From Spartobacteria bacterium (GTDB lineage: Bacteria > Verrucomicrobiota > Kiritimatiellia > RZYC01): DNA of 36,092 bases. The stretch's first letter is position 1; each line of letters starts with the position of its first letter. Location of the stretch: positions 1 to 36,092 of the forward strand of contig RZYC01000041.1 in the NCBI GenBank assembly GCA_009930475.1, written 5' to 3'. The position numbers and the translations under genes were made by a program. The notes under the pieces are model-generated. The model was not told the DNA's origin. It was given only the letters and a program-made list of their open reading frames with translations, and did no database searches. Of this stretch, positions 35,006 to 36,092 are shown one piece after another.

Positions 35006-35117
35006 GCGAGAACAAGCTAAAGCCGCAGGGTGTTTTTGTCGATCAGTTCATGAGGTTTATGGACTTTGTGTTTTGTTTTGCTATGTGCCGTGCGGGTGTT
35101 GAAAGAAGGAGTACGCG

Positions 35118-36092
35118 ATGATGATATCTTCTGGTAGAAAGAGTTGGGGGAGAGTGTGTCTTTGGGTGATGGCATTGGTGTTCACTTCGTGTATTATTCC
35201 TGTTGCATGTGGGCAGGTCTCCGCAACATTGGAGATGTCGCCGTGGAAAATTCTTAGAGGTTCAAATGCGACGTTAACAGCAACTGTAGATGGTGGTGAG
35301 GCCCCATATAGCTATCAGTACCAATACAGGCCTGGCGGAACACCTACATGGCTGTCTTCTAGTTTGACAGGTGCAGTGAATGTTGCGGCTTGGCCGTCGA
35401 ATGCACAATACCGCGTACGGGTAACAGATGGAACTGCGACTACGTCTGATTGGAGTGCAGCTGCGTCGGTGGTCGTGATTCAGCCTTCAGTAAGTGTTTC
35501 GTTTGATCCTTCAGTCATAACGCAAAGCCAATCAAGTGTCGTGAGTGCAGTGGTGACCAATGCAACAGAGCCCGTAGAGTTTGAATGGCAATTTAACACG
35601 GGAAGTGGTTGGGAAGATGATGAAGGGCATTCTGAAGCAACATTTACAAATGTTTGGGGATTTGATACAGATGCGCGAGCCCGCAGCATAGATGCCAACG
35701 GTGTAACGAGTGACTGGAGCACAAACGTCACGCTGACGGTGCATCCCAGCGAACTGGCCGCCGATCTGAGTTTCAGTCCGACGAGTGTGCTTCGCGGAGT
35801 GAGCAGTGTGGTGAGTGCCGTCGCCAGCAACGGAACAGCGCCCTACACCTACAGCTACCAGTGGCGCTACAGCACGAATGATGCATGGACATCGACGAGC
35901 AGCCATGCGGGATCGATCACCAACGCCTGGGTATCGAACATAACCTTCCGTGTGCATGCTGTGGATCACTTCAGCTCAACAAGTGAGTGGGCTGAAGCCG
36001 ATCTGATCGTGGTGCAGCCTGAAGTAACCGTTGAATTTACGCCCGGCTCCGTCACGCAGAGCCAGTCCAGTGTGCTGAGCGCCACCGTGACG
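35118..36092 (+). CDS. Large exported protein with alternating Ig-like modules, partial (runs off window)
   Basis: An open frame starts at ATG 35118, supported by AGAAGGAG just upstream, and stays open to the window edge (325 codons). A signal peptide is evident (basic SSGRKSWGR, hydrophobic LWVMALVFTS, cleavage probably near ACGQVSA). The mature part consists of modules of about 88 residues in two alternating types. Type A starts 'SPWKILRGSNATLTATV' and recurs as 'SPTSVLRGVSSVVSAVA'. Type B starts 'FDPSVITQSQSSVVSAV' and recurs as 'FTPGSVTQSQSSVLSATV'. Each module ends with a '.V.D....SEW....L.V.QP'-like strand, as in bacterial Ig-like adhesin repeats. The second A-B pair is more GC-rich than the first. 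It is probably a surface adhesin or stalk protein, and its length is unknown. Confidence 0.78.
   Translation, partial: MMISSGRKSWGRVCLWVMALVFTSCIIPVACGQVSATLEMSPWKILRGSNATLTATVDGGEAPYSYQYQYRPGGTPTWLSSSLTGAVNVAAWPSNAQYRVRVTDGTATTSDWSAAASVVVIQPSVSVSFDPSVITQSQSSVVSAVVTNATEPVEFEWQFNTGSGWEDDEGHSEATFTNVWGFDTDARARSIDANGVTSDWSTNVTLTVHPSELAADLSFSPTSVLRGVSSVVSAVASNGTAPYTYSYQWRYSTNDAWTSTSSHAGSITNAWVSNITFRVHAVDHFSSTSEWAEADLIVVQPEVTVEFTPGSVTQSQSSVLSATVT

Larger units (their letters stand above)
34550..35117. other. Intergenic region after the glycan cluster
   Basis: Apart from the remnant at 34648-34851, I see no gene in these 568 bp. A T-run (34564-34570) follows the GT4 stop but without a convincing stem. 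The right half is AT-rich and holds the promoter candidates for the exported repeat protein. Confidence 0.45.

Overview
This window (about 36 kb) looks chromosomal and comes from a Gram-negative-type bacterium. I place it tentatively in the PVC superphylum, possibly Kiritimatiellota or a relative. That placement is inference. It rests on a RAYT-type transposase tail, dispersed TTCCAAT-type palindromes, a gingipain-like C25 protease with FG-GAP and Ig-like secreted proteins, and general codon style. No rRNA gene is present to settle it.

Layout. (1) 1-1112 is a graveyard: the 3' end of a REP-associated transposase, a CACGAA-type repeat, and minus-strand relics of an IS1634-like transposase and a family 3 solute-binding protein. 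(2) 1317-7634 is housekeeping on the plus strand: trpS, thrS (no TGS domain), infC (in-frame AUU/AUA codons close to a strong Shine-Dalgarno, and no rpmI-rplT behind it), a YhiN/HI0933 flavoprotein, hisE, hisG, and a 93-residue flagellar-rod-like mini-protein. (3) 7997-14667 holds gyrB, gyrA, a clear intrinsic terminator and a CLC chloride/proton antiporter, closed by two identical palindromes. (4) 14982-19196 encodes two exported proteins: a C25 cysteine peptidase and an FG-GAP-type repeat protein.

(5) 19238-34549 is a tightly packed plus-strand surface-polysaccharide cluster and the most interesting part. Its genes encode, in order: an alpha-helical protein of unknown role, a ribulose-phosphate-epimerase-like barrel fused to CBS domains, a DAHP-synthase-type enzyme, a CMP-sugar synthetase, an RraA-type aldolase, a TylF-type methyltransferase, a TPR-KpsC/S-like glycosyltransferase, a HAD phosphatase, a HAD/membrane/Rossmann fusion, a second KpsC/S-like transferase, a radical SAM protein, a second TylF-type methyltransferase containing a 12-G tract, and a GT4 transferase with a C-terminal Rossmann domain. 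Step by step this resembles Kdo synthesis and transfer (KdsD-KdsA-KdsC-KdsB-KpsC/S), but the first two steps are filled by other enzyme families. My hypothesis is a CMP-activated 3-deoxy-ulosonic acid that is not Kdo, possibly a 3-deoxy-heptulosonate. The poly-G tract suggests one decoration step is phase variable.

(6) 34550-36092 has a decayed gene remnant, a candidate promoter and the start of a large exported protein built from alternating Ig-like modules, which runs off the window. No tRNA, rRNA or CRISPR array was seen.
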